Shown in pieces: positions 40,884 through 48,759 of a stretch of 51,276 nucleotides of DNA; position 1 is the first letter of the stretch; every line of letters begins with the position of its first letter. Both the position numbers and the translations under genes were made by a program. Source of the stretch: Streptomyces sp. yr375. Its GTDB lineage: Bacteria > Actinomycetota > Actinomycetes > Streptomycetales > Streptomycetaceae. The notes under the pieces are model-generated. The model worked only from the letters and a program-made list of their open reading frames with translations. It did not search any database and had not been told where the DNA came from. The stretch is taken from contig NZ_FOFF01000058.1 in assembly GCF_900110755.1 (NCBI RefSeq), positions 1-51,276 on the forward strand, read 5' to 3'.

Positions 40884-41333
40884 CTAGGGCAGCAGCTCGG
40901 TCAAGGACGGCAGCAGTGACTCGAGGCCGCTCGGGATCTCGGTCGGCAGCTCCGTGGGGAACTGGGACGGCAGCTCGGTCGGCAGGCCGCTGGGCAGTTC
41001 CACCGGAAGACTGAAGGACGGGGCCGGGGTGGAATTGCTGCCGGTGCTGCTCCCGCCGGTCGGCTCGCCGTCCGGCGAGCCGCCGCCTCGGGAGGCCATC
41101 AGCACGACGGTGAGGACGGCTCCGGCGACGACGAGCAGCACGAGGACGACGAAGAGAGGGTTCCTGCGCCTTCCGGAGCCGCCTTGCGGCTGCGACGGCG
41201 GAGGGGGCGGCCAGCCGCCCCCTCCCGTCCCGTCATCGGGTCCGAAGCCGCTGTGGGGCGGTCCGAAGCCGCCCGGAGGCGGCGTGTCACCCGGCGGTCC
41301 GGGCGGGTGGGGCGGTACGGGCGGCATGGCCAT
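40884..41333 (-). CDS. Proline-rich single-pass membrane protein
   Basis: The 149-residue protein has a cytoplasmic Pro/Gly-rich segment (PPHPPGPPGDTPPPGGFGPP), one membrane helix (LFVVLVLLVVAGAVLTVVLM) after RRRN, and an outer Ser/Thr-rich region ending in repeats LPTELPSQFPTELPTEIPSG. ATG 41333 and ATG 41327 are both possible starts. The layout resembles many small actinobacterial surface proteins of unknown function; the tail repeats may bind protein or sit in peptidoglycan. Confidence 0.75.
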   Translation of the reverse strand: MAMPPVPPHPPGPPGDTPPPGGFGPPHSGFGPDDGTGGGGWPPPPPSQPQGGSGRRRNPLFVVLVLLVVAGAVLTVVLMASRGGGSPDGEPTGGSSTGSNSTPAPSFSLPVELPSGLPTELPSQFPTELPTEIPSGLESLLPSLTELLP

Positions 41334-41548
41334 ACGGTCCAGGGTCGCGGCGGACCGCCCACCGCGCGACCCTCACAGGGAAGTTGATACGGACCCATGT
41401 CATGGACCGCATCATTCCGACGTACTCCGTCTCCGTACGGAGACCGCGGGAACATCGACCACTCGGCGGCACGCGCGCGCGTGGGGCGCGTGCATGCGCT
41501 GCGTGTGTGCACACTCATCGGTGCACACACACACGCGCGCGTGCGGCG
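41334..41548. other. Intergenic region between the proline-rich gene and xylA
   Basis: There are 215 nt on the leading side of the proline-rich gene and trailing xylA. It contains a short GGGTCGCG...CGCGACCC inverted repeat (about 41341-41371) and the alternating purine-pyrimidine palindrome described separately. No gene is seen. Confidence 0.5.
41469..41544. terminator. Long alternating CG/CA palindrome at the 3' end of xylA
   Basis: GCACGCGCGCGCGTG (41469-41483) is mirrored by CGCGCGCGTGC ending at 41544. Inside it GCGTGTGTGCAC (41501-41512) pairs with GTGCACACACACAC from 41521 across loop ACTCATCG. Nearly the whole span alternates purine and pyrimidine. It ends four bases before the xylA stop codon on the minus strand, so as RNA it is a strong hairpin and probable terminator; as DNA it is a candidate Z-forming site. 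Confidence 0.6.
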
Positions 41549-42715
41549 TCAGCCCCGGGCGCCCAGCAGGTGGTCCATGGCGAGCTGGTCGAGCTGTTCG
41601 AATGCCATACCGCGCGCGGCGGCCGCCTCGGCGTCGAAGTCCTCGAACGCGGTGCGGTCGGCGAGCAGGCTCTGCAGGCCGTCGGCTGCGGTGGCCTGGG
41701 CGAGCTCGTCCAGGCGGGAGGCGCGCAGGGCCTCCTGGACCTCCGGGTCGCCCCGGAACGCGGCCGCACGCTCCTTGAGGATCAGGTAGTTGCGCATGCA
41801 GCCCGCGGCCGACGCCCACACACCGTCGAGGTCCTCGGTGCGCGGCGGCTTGAAGTCGAAGTGCTTCGGGCCCGCGTAGCCGGCGCTCTCCAGCAGGTCG
41901 ACCAGCCAGAACGCGGAGCGCAGGTCGCCGGCGCCGAAGCGCAGGTCCTGGTCGTACTTGATGCCGGACTGACCGTTGAGGTCGATGTGGAAGAGCTTGC
42001 CCGCCCACAGCGCCTGCGCGATGCCGTGCGGGAAGTTCAGCCCGGCCATCTGCTCGTGGCCGACCTCGGGGTTCACGCCGTACATCTCCGGGCGCTCCAG
42101 GCGCTCGATGAAGGCCAGGGCGTGGCCGACGGTGGGCAGCAGGATGTCGCCGCGCGGCTCGTTCGGCTTGGGCTCGATGGCGAACTTCAGGTCGTAGCCC
42201 TGGGAGGTCACGTACTCGCCGAGGAGGTCGAAGCCCTCCTTCATGCGGTCGAGGGCCACCCGTACGTCCTTGGCGGCGCCGGACTCCGCGCCCTCGCGCC
42301 CGCCCCAGGCGACGTAGATCTTCGCGCCGAGCTCGACGGCCAGGTCGATGTTGCGGATCGTCTTGCGCAGGGCGTAACGGCGCACGTCACGGTCGTTCGC
42401 GGTGAACGCGCCGTCCTTGAAGACGGGGTGCGTGAAGAGGTTGGTGGTGGCCATCGGCACGGTCATGCCAGTGGTGTCCAGGGCCTGGCGGAAGCGCTTG
42501 ATGTGCGACTCACGCTCGCTGTCGGAGGACCCGAAGGGGATCAGGTCGTCGTCGTGGAAGGTCACACCGTAGGCGCCCAGCTCGGCCAAGCGCTGCACCG
42601 TCTCGACCGGGTCCAGGGCACGCCGCGTGGCGTCGCCGAACGGGTCCCTTCCCTGCCAGCCGACGGTCCACAGGCCGAAGGTGAACCTGTCATCGGGGGT
42701 GGGCTGGTAGCTCAT
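41549..42715 (-). CDS. xylA: Xylose isomerase
   Basis: The 388-residue TIM-barrel enzyme interconverts D-xylose and D-xylulose (and glucose/fructose) using two divalent metals. Length and numbering match the classical Streptomyces enzyme: His-54 and Asp-57 in VTFHDDDLIPFG, Glu-181 and Lys-183 in FAIEPKPNEPRGD, Glu-217 and His-220 in NPEVGHEQMAG, Asp-245 in FHIDLNGQ, Asp-255 and Asp-257 in YDQDLRFG, and Asp-287 in HFDFKPPR. AAGGAG precedes the ATG. It is divergent from xylB over a 139-bp region with a palindromic operator. Confidence 0.97.
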   Translation of the reverse strand: MSYQPTPDDRFTFGLWTVGWQGRDPFGDATRRALDPVETVQRLAELGAYGVTFHDDDLIPFGSSDSERESHIKRFRQALDTTGMTVPMATTNLFTHPVFKDGAFTANDRDVRRYALRKTIRNIDLAVELGAKIYVAWGGREGAESGAAKDVRVALDRMKEGFDLLGEYVTSQGYDLKFAIEPKPNEPRGDILLPTVGHALAFIERLERPEMYGVNPEVGHEQMAGLNFPHGIAQALWAGKLFHIDLNGQSGIKYDQDLRFGAGDLRSAFWLVDLLESAGYAGPKHFDFKPPRTEDLDGVWASAAGCMRNYLILKERAAAFRGDPEVQEALRASRLDELAQATAADGLQSLLADRTAFEDFDAEAAAARGMAFEQLDQLAMDHLLGARG

Positions 42716-42759
42716 GCCGCGGCTCCTTGCGTTGCTGACTGTTGTGCGGGCGGTGGCGA

Positions 42760-42790
42760 ACTATTTCGTCATGGCCGTTTACAAATTAGT
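42760..42790. promoter_or_regulatory. XylR operator between xylA and xylB
   Basis: ACTATTTCGT (42760-42769) and ACAAATTAGT (42781-42790) are inverted arms matching at 8 of 10 positions with an 11-nt spacer. It is an AT-rich island in GC-rich DNA, midway between divergent starts. The position and size suit the ROK-family XylR encoded downstream of xylB. Binding would block both transcripts when xylose is absent. Confidence 0.72.
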
Positions 42791-42854
42791 ATGCGAACGC
42801 ATCTCTGGGAAGACAGATCCCGCGGAGCCGCGGAAAAACTTGAGGGAGAACCCG

Positions 42855-44300
42855 ATGTCAGCAGCCGAGGGTCCGCTCGTCGTCGGCGTGGACACGTCCA
42901 CCCAGTCCACCAAGGCGCTGGTCGTCGACGCGGCCACCGGCGAGGTCGTCGCGAGCGGCCAGGCGCCGCACACCGTCTCCTCCGGGGCCGGCCGCGAGAG
43001 CGACCCGCGCCAGTGGTGGGACGCCCTGCGCGAGGCGCTGCACCAGTGCGGTGACGCGGCGCGCGAGGCCGCCGCGGTGTCGATCGGCGGGCAGCAGCAC
43101 GGGCTCGTCACGCTGGACGAGCGCGGTGAGCCGGTGCGCCCGGCGCTGCTGTGGAACGACGTGCGCTCGGCTCCGCAGGCCCGCCGGCTGACCGAGGAAC
43201 TGGGCGGCGCGAAGTTCTGGGCGGAGCGCACCGGGTCCGTCCCGGCCGCGTCCTTCACGGTCACGAAGTGGGCGTGGCTGGCCGAGCACGAGCCGGAGGC
43301 CCTGCGCGCGACGAAGGCCGTGCGCCTCCCCCACGACTACCTCACCGAACGCCTCACGGGCGAGGGCACCACCGACCGCGGCGACGTGTCCGGCACCGGC
43401 TGGTGGGCGTCCGGGACGGAGACGTACGACCAGGAAATCCTCGCCCATGTCGGGCTAGACCCCGCGCTGCTGCCCCGCGTGGTGCGGCCCGGGGAGGTGG
43501 CGGGCACCGTGCGCGACAGCCACGGCCTGCCCTTCGCCAAGGGCACCCTGGTCGCCCCGGGCACCGGGGACAACGCCGCGGCGGCGCTGGGGCTCGGGCT
43601 GCGGCCCGGCACGCCCGTGCTGAGCCTCGGCACTTCGGGCACGGTGTACGCGGTGGCGAAGCACCGCCCCACCGACCCCACCGGCACCGTGGCCGGCTTC
43701 GCCGACGCCCATGGCGACTGGCTGCCGCTGGCCTGCACCCTGAACTGCACGCTCGCCGTCGACCGCATCGCCGCCCTGCTGGGCCTGGACCGTGAGGCCG
43801 TGGAACCCACCACGGAGCTCACGCTCCTGCCCTACCTGGACGGCGAGCGCACCCCGAACCTGCCGAACGCCTCGGGCCTGCTGCACGGCCTGCGCCACGA
43901 CACGACCGCCGGTCAACTGCTGCAGGCCGCCTACGACGGTGCCGTGCACTCGCTGCTCGGCGCGCTCGACCTGGTCCTCGACGAGGACGCGGACCGCTCG
44001 GCTCCGCTGCTGCTGATCGGCGGCGGCGCCCGGGGCACGGCCTGGCAGCAGACCGTGCGCCGACTGTCCGGGCGGCCGGTCCAGGTGCCCGAGGCCAAGG
44101 AACTCGTCGCGCTGGGCGCCGCGGCACAGGCGGCGGGCCTGCTGACCGGGGAGGACCCGGCCGCCGTCGCCCGCCGCTGGAACACCACGCGGGGTCCGGT
44201 ACTCGACGCCGTCGAGCGGGACGACAGGACGCTGACCAGGATCGCCGGGGTACTCTCCGACGCGGCCCCGCTGCTCGAACGGAGCACGGACGCCCACTGA
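42855..44300 (+). CDS. xylB: Xylulokinase
   Basis: The 481-residue FGGY-family kinase phosphorylates D-xylulose to D-xylulose 5-phosphate, feeding the pentose phosphate pathway. Features are VVGVDTSTQSTKALVVDAAT (phosphate-1 motif), GGQQHGLVTLDERG, ALLWNDVRSAPQA, SGTGWWASGTETYD, APGTGDNAAAALGLGLRPGT with VLSLGTSGTVY, and the adenosine motif LLIGGGARGTAWQQ. ATG 42855 follows GAGGGAGAA; the longer open frame back to 42714 crosses the operator and is rejected. Confidence 0.95.
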   Translation: MSAAEGPLVVGVDTSTQSTKALVVDAATGEVVASGQAPHTVSSGAGRESDPRQWWDALREALHQCGDAAREAAAVSIGGQQHGLVTLDERGEPVRPALLWNDVRSAPQARRLTEELGGAKFWAERTGSVPAASFTVTKWAWLAEHEPEALRATKAVRLPHDYLTERLTGEGTTDRGDVSGTGWWASGTETYDQEILAHVGLDPALLPRVVRPGEVAGTVRDSHGLPFAKGTLVAPGTGDNAAAALGLGLRPGTPVLSLGTSGTVYAVAKHRPTDPTGTVAGFADAHGDWLPLACTLNCTLAVDRIAALLGLDREAVEPTTELTLLPYLDGERTPNLPNASGLLHGLRHDTTAGQLLQAAYDGAVHSLLGALDLVLDEDADRSAPLLLIGGGARGTAWQQTVRRLSGRPVQVPEAKELVALGAAAQAAGLLTGEDPAAVARRWNTTRGPVLDAVERDDRTLTRIAGVLSDAAPLLERSTDAH

Positions 44301-44348
44301 GCATCGACTGCGCAACAACGAACTGAGCGTCAACGAATCGACGGAGGC

Positions 44349-45557
44349 ATGACCGCACCGCTGCACGAGGCCCGGCCGACCGGCCCGGGGCGTGCGCTGC
44401 CCGACACCCAGCAGGGCATGCGCCGCCGCAACCTGGCCCGGGTGATGCACGCCGTCAGCGCCGAGGGACCCCTCTCGCGGGCGGCGGTCGCCTCACGTAT
44501 CGGCCTGACCCGGGCAGCGGTGTCGACCCTCGTCGACGAACTCATACGCACCGGACTGCTCCAGGAGCTGGGCCCCGAGCGGCCCGGCCGGGTGGGCCGG
44601 CCCGGCTCGGCACTCGCGGTCAGCGGGCGCGGCCCGGCCGGGATAGGCGCCGAGATCGGCGTCGACCACCTCGCGGTGTGCGCCGTCGACCTGCGCGGCG
44701 AGGTACGCGCGCGTGCCATGCGGCACGGCACGAACCGGGGCCGCTCCCCCGGGCCGGTGGTCGAGGAGCTGACCGATCTCGTACGCCAGGTCGTCGCCGA
44801 GGCGGAACGCGAGGGGCTGTGGCCGGCCGGGCTCGCCGTGGCCGTCCCCGGCCTGATCGCCCGGGACGCCCGTACGGTGGTCCGCGCGCCGAACCTCGAC
44901 TGGCAGGACGTCGACCTCGGCGCGCTGCTGCCCGCAGAGTTCCCGCTGACCGTGGACAACGAGGCCAACTTCGGCGGACTGGCCGAACTCTGGCTCGGCG
45001 CGGACACCCCGGGGGACTTCCTGCACGTGTCGGCCGAGATCGGCATCGGCGCCGCGCTCGTCGTGAACGGCAGCCTGCTGCGCGGCACCCGCGGTTTCGC
45101 GGGCGAGCTGGGCCATGTGCCGGTCCACCCCGACGGGCCGGAGTGCGTGTGCGGCGGGCGCGGATGCCTGGAGCAGTACGCCGGTGAGGAGGCGGTCCTG
45201 CGGGCGGCCGGGCTGGAACCGGGCGAGGACCGCGTCGGACTCCTCGCGGGACGCGCCGCGGACGGCGATCCGGACGTACGGCGCGCTCTGCGCGAGGCGG
45301 GAACGGCCCTCGGCATCGCCCTGACCGGGGCGCTCAATCTGCTGGACCCCGAGGGTGTGGTGCTCGGCGGCGCCCTGGCCGGGCTCGCGCCGTGGCTGCT
45401 GCCGTCGCTCGAGACCGAACTCTCCCGGCGTACGGCGGGCCCGGCCTGCCCGGTGTCCGTCTCGCGGCTGGGTCCCGAGGGGCCGCTGCTCGGGGCCGCG
45501 CACTCGGTGGTGCGGGCCGTGCTGGACGATCCGGCAGCGGTGGCGGAACACGCCTGA
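44349..45557 (+). CDS. xylR: ROK-family xylose repressor XylR
   Basis: The 402-residue protein has an N-terminal winged helix (NLARVMHAVSAEGPLSRAAV, then GLTRAAVSTLVDELIRTGLL) and a C-terminal ROK sugar-kinase-like domain. The ROK signature includes DNEANFGGLAELWLG, GTRGFAGELGHVPVHPDG and the zinc motif CVCGGRGCLEQ. It should bind xylose and release the operator at 42760-42790. It lies 48 nt after xylB with its own GGAGG site, so it is probably cotranscribed and self-limiting. Confidence 0.9.
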   Translation: MTAPLHEARPTGPGRALPDTQQGMRRRNLARVMHAVSAEGPLSRAAVASRIGLTRAAVSTLVDELIRTGLLQELGPERPGRVGRPGSALAVSGRGPAGIGAEIGVDHLAVCAVDLRGEVRARAMRHGTNRGRSPGPVVEELTDLVRQVVAEAEREGLWPAGLAVAVPGLIARDARTVVRAPNLDWQDVDLGALLPAEFPLTVDNEANFGGLAELWLGADTPGDFLHVSAEIGIGAALVVNGSLLRGTRGFAGELGHVPVHPDGPECVCGGRGCLEQYAGEEAVLRAAGLEPGEDRVGLLAGRAADGDPDVRRALREAGTALGIALTGALNLLDPEGVVLGGALAGLAPWLLPSLETELSRRTAGPACPVSVSRLGPEGPLLGAAHSVVRAVLDDPAAVAEHA

Positions 45558-45611
45558 ACGGCGGTCATACACAGCCCGATCAAGCCGGAACTCCCCGTTC
45601 GGGTGAGCGAG

Positions 45612-45620
45612 TTATCCACA
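45612..45620 (+). promoter_or_regulatory. DnaA-box-like 9-mer
   Basis: TTATCCACA within GAGTTATCCACA, in the 229-nt gap after xylR. The same 12-mer occurs inverted at 25724-25735. The gap otherwise holds only the ribosome site AAGGGGG for the next ORF. Confidence 0.35.
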
Positions 45621-45786
45621 ATTCCGCGCTCGTCCACCGAACCCCGGCATGTCCTCCTGCCGGACCGATCTGCGTCGTAACGTGATGTATGCGAGGCCGC
45701 CCGACCGTCGAGGTCGTGACGGCTGACGCATCGACACGTGCGAGGCGCGAGAGGGTTAGTGGGCTAGAGAACAAGGGGGATTCGGA

Positions 45787-46266
45787 ATGCCGGGGGAAGA
45801 GGTTGAGAGGCGGCGGCGTGAGGCCGTGGGGCTGTGCAAGGTGCTGGTCCTCGCGGTGTCCGCGGTGTCCGCAGTGGTTGCGGTGGTCGCGGTGGTCGCG
45901 GTGCGGCTCGTCGGGTTCGTGAGCGGGCTGAGCGCCGCCGACTCGCACGCCGGTCTGGTCGTCGGCATATGGACGGCTGCGGGGGTAGCGGTGCTGGTGG
46001 TGGTACTGGTGCTGATGCTGCTAGCGGTTGTGGTGCCGGCGACTGTGCGGGGAGATCCCGGCCGCGCGGCCGAGACCGCCCGGGTCCAACTCGACGATCC
46101 CCTGCGCATATCCAGCGTGGTCCGCCCGTGGCACCCATCGCTCCCGGCACGGGCGAGCCTGCCGAGGCGCGCCCGAACGAACCGGGCCGGTGCCGCTTCA
46201 ACACGTCAGACACCACTCAAACACCATTCAGACACCCCTCAGTCATCACTTGAAAGGCAGCACTCC
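45787..46266 (+). CDS. Small two-helix membrane ORF, open into the amidase frame
   Basis: ATG 45787 follows AAGGGGG at good spacing. The first 90 or so residues are convincing: basic MPGEEVERRRREAVGL, helix VLVLAVSAVSAVVAVVAVVA, a short loop, then helix AAGVAVLVVVLVLMLLAVVV. After about residue 95 the sequence becomes Arg/Pro/Ser-rich and coding character is lost, yet no stop occurs before the amidase, which is in the same frame. Either the original stop has been lost by an indel, or the two are a natural 385-residue fusion. I favour the former because the amidase has its own start and signal. Coordinates end where the amidase begins. Confidence 0.45.
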
Positions 46267-46944
46267 GTGGAACGAGCAAGACACCTCCCCGGACGACGGC
46301 GCATCCTGAAGGGCGCCGCCCTCGCCGCCGTTCCGTACGCGCTGCTCCCCGACACACGGGCGGGCGCGCAGCCCCGGACCGTCGACTATCCGCTCGCCGA
46401 GTGGCAGCCCGCGACCGCTGCCAACTGCACGGCGTCGAACCGCCCACCCGCCTACGTCGTCGACCGCGTCGTCATCCACGTCACGCAGACCGAGTACACC
46501 AAGACCCTGTCCGTCTTCCAGAACCCGCGAAAGAAAGTGTCCGCCCACTACGTCGTGCGCTCGGTGGACGGTCATGTGGCGCAGTGCGTGCGCGAGTCCG
46601 ACGTCGCCTGGCACGCGTGGAACTGGGACTACAACACACGCAGCGTCGGAATCGAACACGAAGGGTGGGTGGACCAACCGGGTTACTTCACCGACGCGCT
46701 GTACGAGCGGTCCGCTCGGCTGACGGCATCGGTCTGCGACCGGTACGGCATCCCGAGGGACCGGGCGCACATCATCGGCCACCACGAGGTGCCCGGCACC
46801 GACCACACCGATCCCGCCGAACTGGGACTGGAGCCGTTACCTGCGGCTCGTCAACTCCGCCTGACCGGAAGGGGACCGCAAGGGGATGGTCGGCTTTCGG
46901 GCCACCGCCGTCCAAACGGTTGTCGGTCCGCGTACCCGGAGTGA
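46267..46944 (+). pseudogene. Tat-type N-acetylmuramoyl-L-alanine amidase with C-terminal frameshift
   Basis: It starts at GTG 46267 after GAAAGG. The N-terminus VERARHLPGRRRILKGAALA is Tat-like (RR-x-L-K), so export is expected. The Amidase_2 domain is intact: VIHVTQTEY (zinc His), KVSAHYVVRSVDGHVAQCVR, VAWHAWNWDYNTRSVGIEHE, and GHHEVPGTDHTDP (His and Asp ligands). After HTDP the frame fails. Reading one base further on gives P-N-W-D-W-S-R-Y-L-R-L-V-N-S-A and a TGA at 46862-46864, the expected ending. The annotated frame instead runs to 46944 with unrelated residues and a TTA codon. A 2-nt loss in a GGCCCG-type stretch near 46816 would explain it. It may be a true mutation or a sequencing error; the active site precedes the break. 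Confidence 0.8.
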
Positions 46945-46946
46945 CG

Positions 46947-48260
46947 ATGTCCCCAGCCGTACCGAGCCGTATCGCCTTCCGGGAGGACGAGTTGACCGAT
47001 CCCTGGGTGGCCCTGGAGCCAGGGGCCGACCCTGCCGAGCGGGTGCGGATCCTGCGGCGGGCGCACGAGACGTTCACGGAGGCGGGCACCGTGCCGCGGC
47101 CGGTGCGTGCCGTCGTGGCCGACTCGTGGCGGCGTTCCGCGCAGGCCGGCGTCGGTCCCGACGGCACGGCGAGCGTGGAGTTGACCGACGGCGATCTCGG
47201 CGCCTACCGGGCCGAACATCCGCTGGCGCGGGTGATGCCGCTGATCCGCGAGCTGATGGGCACGTTCGCCGCCGACGGGGAGCATCTGCTGGCGGTGTGC
47301 GACGCGCGCGGCAGGCTGCTGTGGGTCGAGGGCCACGCGGCGACACGGCGGCGCGCGGGGCGGATGAACTTCGTGCCGGGCGCTCACTGGGCGGAGAGCG
47401 CGGTCGGGACGAACGCACCGGGCACGGCGGTCGCCCTGGACCGGCCGGTGCAGGTGTTCGCGGCCGAACACTTCATCCGGCGGGTGCAGCCGTGGACGTG
47501 CGCGGCCGCCCCGGTGCACGATCCGCGGACCGGTCGGGTACTGGGTGCCGTGGACATCACGGGCGGGGACGGGCTGGCGCATCCGCACAGCCTGGGCTTC
47601 GTACAGGCGGTCGCGCGGGCGGCCGAAGCCCATCTGGCGCTGCTCACCCCCGCGCAGCCTGCCGCCGAGCCGCCGCGGCTGACGGTGCTGGGCCGGGACG
47701 AAGCACATCTGGTCGTCGGCGGCCGGGGGATCAGGCTGAGCCGCCGGCACAGCGAGATCCTGGTGTTGTTGGCCCGTCACCCCGAGGGCCTGACGGGCGA
47801 CGAGTTGCTGTGCGCGCTGTACAGGGACGAGTCGGTGACGCCGGTGACACTGCGGGCCGAACTCGCCCGGCTGCGCGGGGTGCTCGGTCCCGGGCTGCTG
47901 GTCTCGCGCCCCTACCGGCTCACCGTTCCCTTCGAGTCGGACGTTGCGGTCGTCGAAAGGCGGCTGGCGGCCGGCGCGGTCACGGCGGCCGTGACGGCGT
48001 ACACCGGGCCGCTGTTACCCGCGTCTCAGGCACCGGCCGTGGTGCTGCTCCGGCGCCGTCTGGCCGACGGACTGCGCGCCGCGCTGATCGCCTGCGGCGA
48101 CCCCGATCTGCTGGCGGACTGGGCACATGCGCCGTGGGGCGAGGACGACCTCGACGTGTGGCGAGCGCTCGCGGCAGCCCACCCGACGGCCGCGATACGA
48201 GCACGCCTCACCTCACTGGAAACGGAACTGACGGCCCCGGCCGGGTGGCCCCACCCATAA
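46947..48260 (+). CDS. AcoR-like GAF-domain transcriptional regulator with winged-helix C-terminus
   Basis: The 437-residue protein starts at ATG 46947, five bases after GGAG (46938-46941). The N-terminal part has VVADSWRRSAQAGV, the hallmark of AcoR/DhaR regulators, then a GAF-type sensor region (HLLAVCDARGRLLWVEGHAA, FVPGAHWAESAVGTNAPGTA, PVHDPRTGRVLGAVDITGGD). There is no sigma-54 AAA+ domain. Instead a winged-helix-like segment follows (IRLSRRHSEILVLLARHPEG, LTGDELLCALYRDE, VTLRAELARLRGVLG). It probably controls the adjacent aldehyde dehydrogenase. Codon 357 (48015-48017) is TTA, rare in Streptomyces, so full-length translation should need the bldA tRNA. Confidence 0.87.
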   Translation: MSPAVPSRIAFREDELTDPWVALEPGADPAERVRILRRAHETFTEAGTVPRPVRAVVADSWRRSAQAGVGPDGTASVELTDGDLGAYRAEHPLARVMPLIRELMGTFAADGEHLLAVCDARGRLLWVEGHAATRRRAGRMNFVPGAHWAESAVGTNAPGTAVALDRPVQVFAAEHFIRRVQPWTCAAAPVHDPRTGRVLGAVDITGGDGLAHPHSLGFVQAVARAAEAHLALLTPAQPAAEPPRLTVLGRDEAHLVVGGRGIRLSRRHSEILVLLARHPEGLTGDELLCALYRDESVTPVTLRAELARLRGVLGPGLLVSRPYRLTVPFESDVAVVERRLAAGAVTAAVTAYTGPLLPASQAPAVVLLRRRLADGLRAALIACGDPDLLADWAHAPWGEDDLDVWRALAAAHPTAAIRARLTSLETELTAPAGWPHP

Positions 48261-48489
48261 GCCCCCTCACCCTCCCCGCTCCTCATGGGCGCTGGCACCG
48301 GGACCACCTGCCGCGGCACCGCACGTACAGGCCGGGCGACGCAACTGCCGACCGGGGCACCGGAGATGCCGAGCGGTGGGACGCTCCCATGGCCCGGGCG
48401 GCGGACCGAGGCGTGCGTGGCGGGCGCATGGCCGCGGTGGCCGCAGTGGCCGCAGTCATCGGCCCCGGCGGCCCCAGCAACCCGGCGGG

Positions 48490-48533
48490 CACCCGGGGCC
48501 TGGGCGAGGCACCTGTGGCCCAGGCCCCGGGTG
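48490..48533. terminator. Strong hairpin after the AcoR-like gene
   Basis: Perfect 16-bp arms (48490-48505 and 48518-48533) surround a 12-nt loop. It is 229 nt downstream of the regulator stop. There is no U-tract. It probably isolates the regulator transcript from the dehydrogenase gene. Confidence 0.65.
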
Positions 48534-48569
48534 TGCCTTCGTCGGCCCTGCGCACTCACCCGAGGGTCG

Positions 48570-48595
48570 GGGCTGGCGGACGCCCCCGCCAGCCC
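48570..48595. terminator. Second hairpin upstream of the aldehyde dehydrogenase
   Basis: Perfect 10-bp arms GGGCTGGCGG (48570-48579) and CCGCCAGCCC (48586-48595) enclose a 6-nt loop, followed by AATAT. It could be a backup terminator or a structured leader element. Confidence 0.5.
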
Positions 48596-48759
48596 AATAT
48601 CGCCCCCGCCTTCGGCCCCTCCTTCCCTCTCCCCTCCCACCCCGCCTTCCGCCCTTCCCTCCCCCGACCAGCACCGCAACGTGACTGCAACGTCCGGTTG
48701 CCTAGTTTCGCCGGGAGCTGTCCAACGGCGGGCAGTGATGCTGAGGGAGGCAGAACAGG

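Larger units (their letters stand above)
48261..48759. other. 499-nt intergenic region upstream of the aldehyde dehydrogenase
   Basis: No gene is supported. It holds two hairpins (48490-48533 and 48570-48595), then a C/T-rich, G-poor tract at about 48600-48675, and a plausible ribosome site GAGGGAGG before the ATG at 48760. A promoter for the dehydrogenase probably lies after the hairpins, but I see no clear boxes. Confidence 0.5.

Noticed and set aside
42714..42854. N-terminal extension of xylB to 42714
   Set aside because: It would translate through the operator region and overlap the xylA start. ATG 42855 has a good ribosome site and the normal xylulokinase start.
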